Below are positions 60,854 through 64,000 of a DNA stretch of 64,000 bases, one piece after another. Every line of letters starts with the position of its first letter. Position 1 is the first letter of the stretch. The position numbers and the translations under genes are program-made. A model generated the notes under the pieces. The model was not told the origin of the DNA. It saw only the letters and a list, made by a program, of their open reading frames with translations, and ran no database searches. The DNA comes from Datura wrightii (lineage: Eukaryota > Streptophyta > Magnoliopsida > Solanales > Solanaceae), in NCBI GenBank assembly GCA_035772735.1, contig JASDFA010000016.1, forward strand, positions 154,144,501-154,208,500. The letters run 5' to 3'.

Positions 60854-62400
60854 ACACCCTCAAATTGAGACTTTTGCATGTCCTCAGGCAAAGAAAATGA
60901 AAAATTAAACATGACGCTTAAATAGAAAATAAACCTAGGACACTACAGCTAATATCAAACAAAATTGCACTATGACTCCAAAAACTTTTGACCCTTTTCC
61001 TGTGAACCAAATTACCACATGCACTACCACAAAACATGAGAACAGGGATCAAGACATGTCATCTAGCTATTAACAGGTAGTCAAGTCATTAACAATGCTT
61101 TTCACACAGACTGCTGGTAAAGTTAAACACAAACCATGTACCCTCACAGCAAACGAAGTCCCCCACTCACAGATATAGCAAAATATATGACATGGGACTG
61201 AACAAGAGAAACTCTCACTCTTACAAAGAAGTTCCAAATACTGCATATCGGATACCATAGGCTTGCCCTTATTTTATCTACTTCGCTTTGTCAAATGGTT
61301 AGGTTAGGATCACTATGGGACTTGCTTTGTCTTGTAATGTAGGCTTTTGGGCTAGGTAAGATAGATATGGAAATTTTTGAGTGACTAAAACCCCTCCTTG
61401 GCACTACATACATGTGGCTCCATTCTTTTATTTTTTCTTTTCACTTTTTTCACCCTTTTTACTTTTTTCACTTTTTCCTTCCTTTTCACCTTTATACACT
61501 TGTATGAGTGTGGTGTGTTTTCAAACTTTTCATGCATCATTCTCTTTTTGAATTTTCTTATTCTTTTCTTTTGTCACACCACACCTTATTTTTCATCTTT
61601 TTTCTCTTTTCTATCCCTTTTTCACCTTCCCAATCTTTATGCACCCCTACTCTAGCCACCCTCAACTTAGGAATTTTTCCTATGTTGAGGTTCACAATAT
61701 CCAAGGAGGGACTAGACCAAAACAGGTTCATTATAAAAATGGGTACGGTTAATCGGTTAATCAAAGAAGAAAATGGTCTATTTAAAGCTAAAAAATTTGG
61801 ATCAAGGGAATCATATGATTTCGGTAGGGTTATTTAGGCTAAAAATGGGCTCAACAAAAAGGGCCTATGATCCTTTCCTAACCAACCATCCTAAAACCTA
61901 TGCAAAGACCAACCGGACAAGTTCTAGATCATCTACACAGTATTGAACTAGGTATCAGACCTCACTCACTCGTGGTACATGATTTATATTCACTCTACCT
62001 ATCTGGTTTATTCATGGCTTAACAAAAACTACACATGCTAGTATACTAAATGACATAAAAGATCTACAGAAATCATGTATGCAATCACAAGTACACGGCT
62101 AATTCATCAAAAAAATTTAACAGGGTCAATTTTTCAAAAATATCAAATCTAGTGCACTTTATTGGCTAAGTACTCCTAAGATACTTTCTAATTAAACAAA
62201 AATCACACAAAAATAATATTCTAAACATGTCGGTTCTACTAAATAGCATGTTCGAGGGAAAAGAGACACGACAAGAAAAACCCTCGGACGAGTCAAAATC
62301 TCCAAAAAAAAATACAAGTATACCCCTCCCCTATTTAAAAAGCGTGCTTCGTCCCCGAAGCATAGAATATAAGCATAGAGGGAACGAACATACCTGCAGC
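60854..62400 (-). other. Non-coding spacer of element E-right
   Basis: Reverse counterpart of 29957-31500. It has a pyrimidine-rich plus strand at 61410-61650 and no credible ORF; long CT-run translations here are low complexity. Confidence 0.65.
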
Positions 62401-64000
62401 ACTCTAAGCGCTCCTGTCATCCTGTGGAGGAGGTTCCTTAGCTACAATCATGGCACTGGCAGTGGCCAGCGCACTCACTTATGGGTCAACAGGGGGAGTG
62501 CTACCCCCTCAGTAGTCTCGGTCATCTCTACGGCCTCTGTAATGGTTGGGGCTGAATGTGGCTCGCTTGAAGGGTCCATGCCATTGGCAAGCTCTGACTT
62601 GGCCATGGTGGAGCTACCTTCTCCTCTAGCTCGTTCCTGCAGCTCTGACAGGTGTGCATAATGACTCTATAGTCTTTCTACTCGTGCACTCTTGTGTTCT
62701 CTTTTCTCTCTCTTCTTTCTTTTTCTCGGGGTCTCATCTCCAGCATCCTCGGAGACTCTCTTCTTTCCTTCCTATTTTCCTGCTGCTATGGGCTCCTAGT
62801 AGGCCGCCAGATCAAGCTTCTCATCTAAATCCACTTCATGGTCAAGAAGGTGGGGGCTGCTATGACTGTCGGCTGCCATGATGACAGCTCAGCCACTTGG
62901 CTCCGAAGAGCCCCCAACTCCTCATGGAGGCTGCTTGTATCCGTCTGCTCAGCCATGCGCACATTAAATTGACTCTCAAACCCGTCAAGTCAGGAATGCA
63001 AGGCTATGCAGCTGTCCTGATCTAAACTTTCACCCAGGGCTTGACATTCTCCATTATTGATTGTATATTTATTTCAGCCATGGTTAATCTTTTGGCCAAG
63101 TTTTAAAGAAAATCCTAGGGCACTAGGACGTATCCTGCTAGGGTCTGACTCTGGAGACTGGTATGTGGTGCAGCAGAAGTGTTGGGAGCTGCATTTGAAT
63201 AATTGATATCTATAGCTGGTGTCTCACCCTGCTCTTGTGAGGTGGGTGAATTCACTTATGCGCCCCCAATAGGTCGAGTTAGCAGAATGACGGTAGAAAG
63301 TCGGGATTGACTCACCAGGTTCATTTCATCCCAGATTAGACCAATATCTACTATTCGTTGTCCTCTAATCAAGCGCTCCTCATCCCGGTGCACCGTGATT
63401 CCTGCCTCTATGCATAATCTGAAGACAAGGATCGGGAATGGGATAGTAGTGCTCAATCCCATGGACGGATCTCTCATCTCCTCTACGATGACCCTCAAAA
63501 TATTGATGGGGTATCTAGACATGATACAGGCCATCAAAGCTGCTCTATCTGCACTGAGGGTATTGTCATTGACCGTTGGCTCCAAACCGTGGTGCACTAA
63601 TGTCTAGCAGGCTTTTTCTATAAATTTGAGAGAATTCTTTGTAACCTTCTTCCCACTAGTGACCCACTCTGCTTCCTCTTCGTCCTCAGCAATAATGACG
63701 GACAACCACTATATCCGTCTCCTCCTCTCATTAAAACCCAGTTGCTTTATTTGTTTTAGTGCCTCCACCCGGTACTCATATTTTGGCGTAGCATGTAGAG
63801 GTATGAACTGGGGCCCATATAGTATTTGAGCAATGGTGTGCTCGGATATGTCGACCTATCAGCCTCTGACTATAACACTCTCCAGATTGGCTTGATCTTT
63901 CAACTTTTTCCCCTCTTTGGCTTTCTGCTCCATAGATGCCAAATAGTTGGTGTAGAACTTCCGGACAATTTCTGGAGTGTACTGGTCCGGAGCCCTAGCC
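62401..64000 (-). pseudogene. Third ORF of element E-right (start beyond window)
   Basis: Minus strand. The central domain is readable from 63998 to 63256. Block 1, YTPEIVRKFYTNYLASMEQ, is followed by ISEHTIAQILYGPQF and then SADRAALMACIMSRYPINILRV, interrupted by stops near 63858, 63695 and 63607. The layout matches the plant-transposon-protein type third ORF of C, D and F (VCLVYALMKGLEINVG block) but is far diverged, so E is a different family with the same extra gene. The tail to about 62440 is broken by many stops and frame changes. The pol of this copy would lie right of the window. Confidence 0.7.

Noticed and set aside
61398..61655. Long CT-run ORF that looks like a membrane protein (FFLFTFFTLFTFF)
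   Set aside because: It is the translation of the pyrimidine-rich strand of the E spacer. The matching stretch in E-left (30715-30930) shows the same low complexity, and no start context or conserved residues exist.

Overview
This is a plant nuclear window made almost entirely of LTR retrotransposons. I found no host gene, no convincing tRNA or rRNA gene and no CRISPR array. Every protein-like stretch belongs to Ty3/Gypsy elements of two lineages. Athila-type elements carry a tRNA-Asp-type primer site, LTRs of about 1.4-1.5 kb, gag, pol and a third ORF. Tekay/Del-type chromoviruses carry a tRNA-iMet-type primer site, two zinc knuckles and a chromodomain-like C-terminus. The density of nested, broken copies and of C-to-T type stops suggests methylated, probably pericentromeric heterochromatin of a dicot. 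LTR style suggests Solanaceae, but this is a weak inference.

Layout, left half. 1-9870: element A (+), an Athila copy whose integrase and ORF3 are deleted, shares an LTR (5045-6455) with a second gag-only copy, B. B is cut into a partial LTR of another subtype (7721-8972), which abuts an inverted partial LTR (8973-9870). 9871-17016: element G (-), a decayed Tekay chromovirus. 17017-29799: element C (+), a full-length Athila copy whose two LTRs come from different subtypes. 29800-33173: 3' end and 3' LTR of another family, E (+).

Layout, right half. 33174-59205 is a three-level nest. The oldest layer is a second Tekay remnant, H (-). Athila element D (-, 33217-55737, target duplication CTTAG) sits inside the H reverse transcriptase. 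Element F (-, 45347-55129, target duplication AATAA) sits inside the right LTR of D. 59206-64000 is the 3' LTR and third-ORF region of a second E copy (-), running off the window.

How the parts work together. LTRs supply the promoter (a TATA box behind an array of GC-rich dyads) and the ends for integration. gag-PR-RT-RNase H-INT is one polyprotein. The third ORF (406 codons in C and F) lies far downstream behind its own block of the same GC-rich dyads, a pyrimidine-rich leader and a conserved 5'-leader intron of 636-696 nt. That arrangement looks like a separate expression cassette. F has lost RT, RNase H and INT by a deletion that keeps the frame. Yet it has a clean target duplication and closely similar LTRs, so it was probably mobilised in trans. 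Nearly all reading frames are broken, mostly by CAG-to-TAG changes, and several of these stops are shared between elements.
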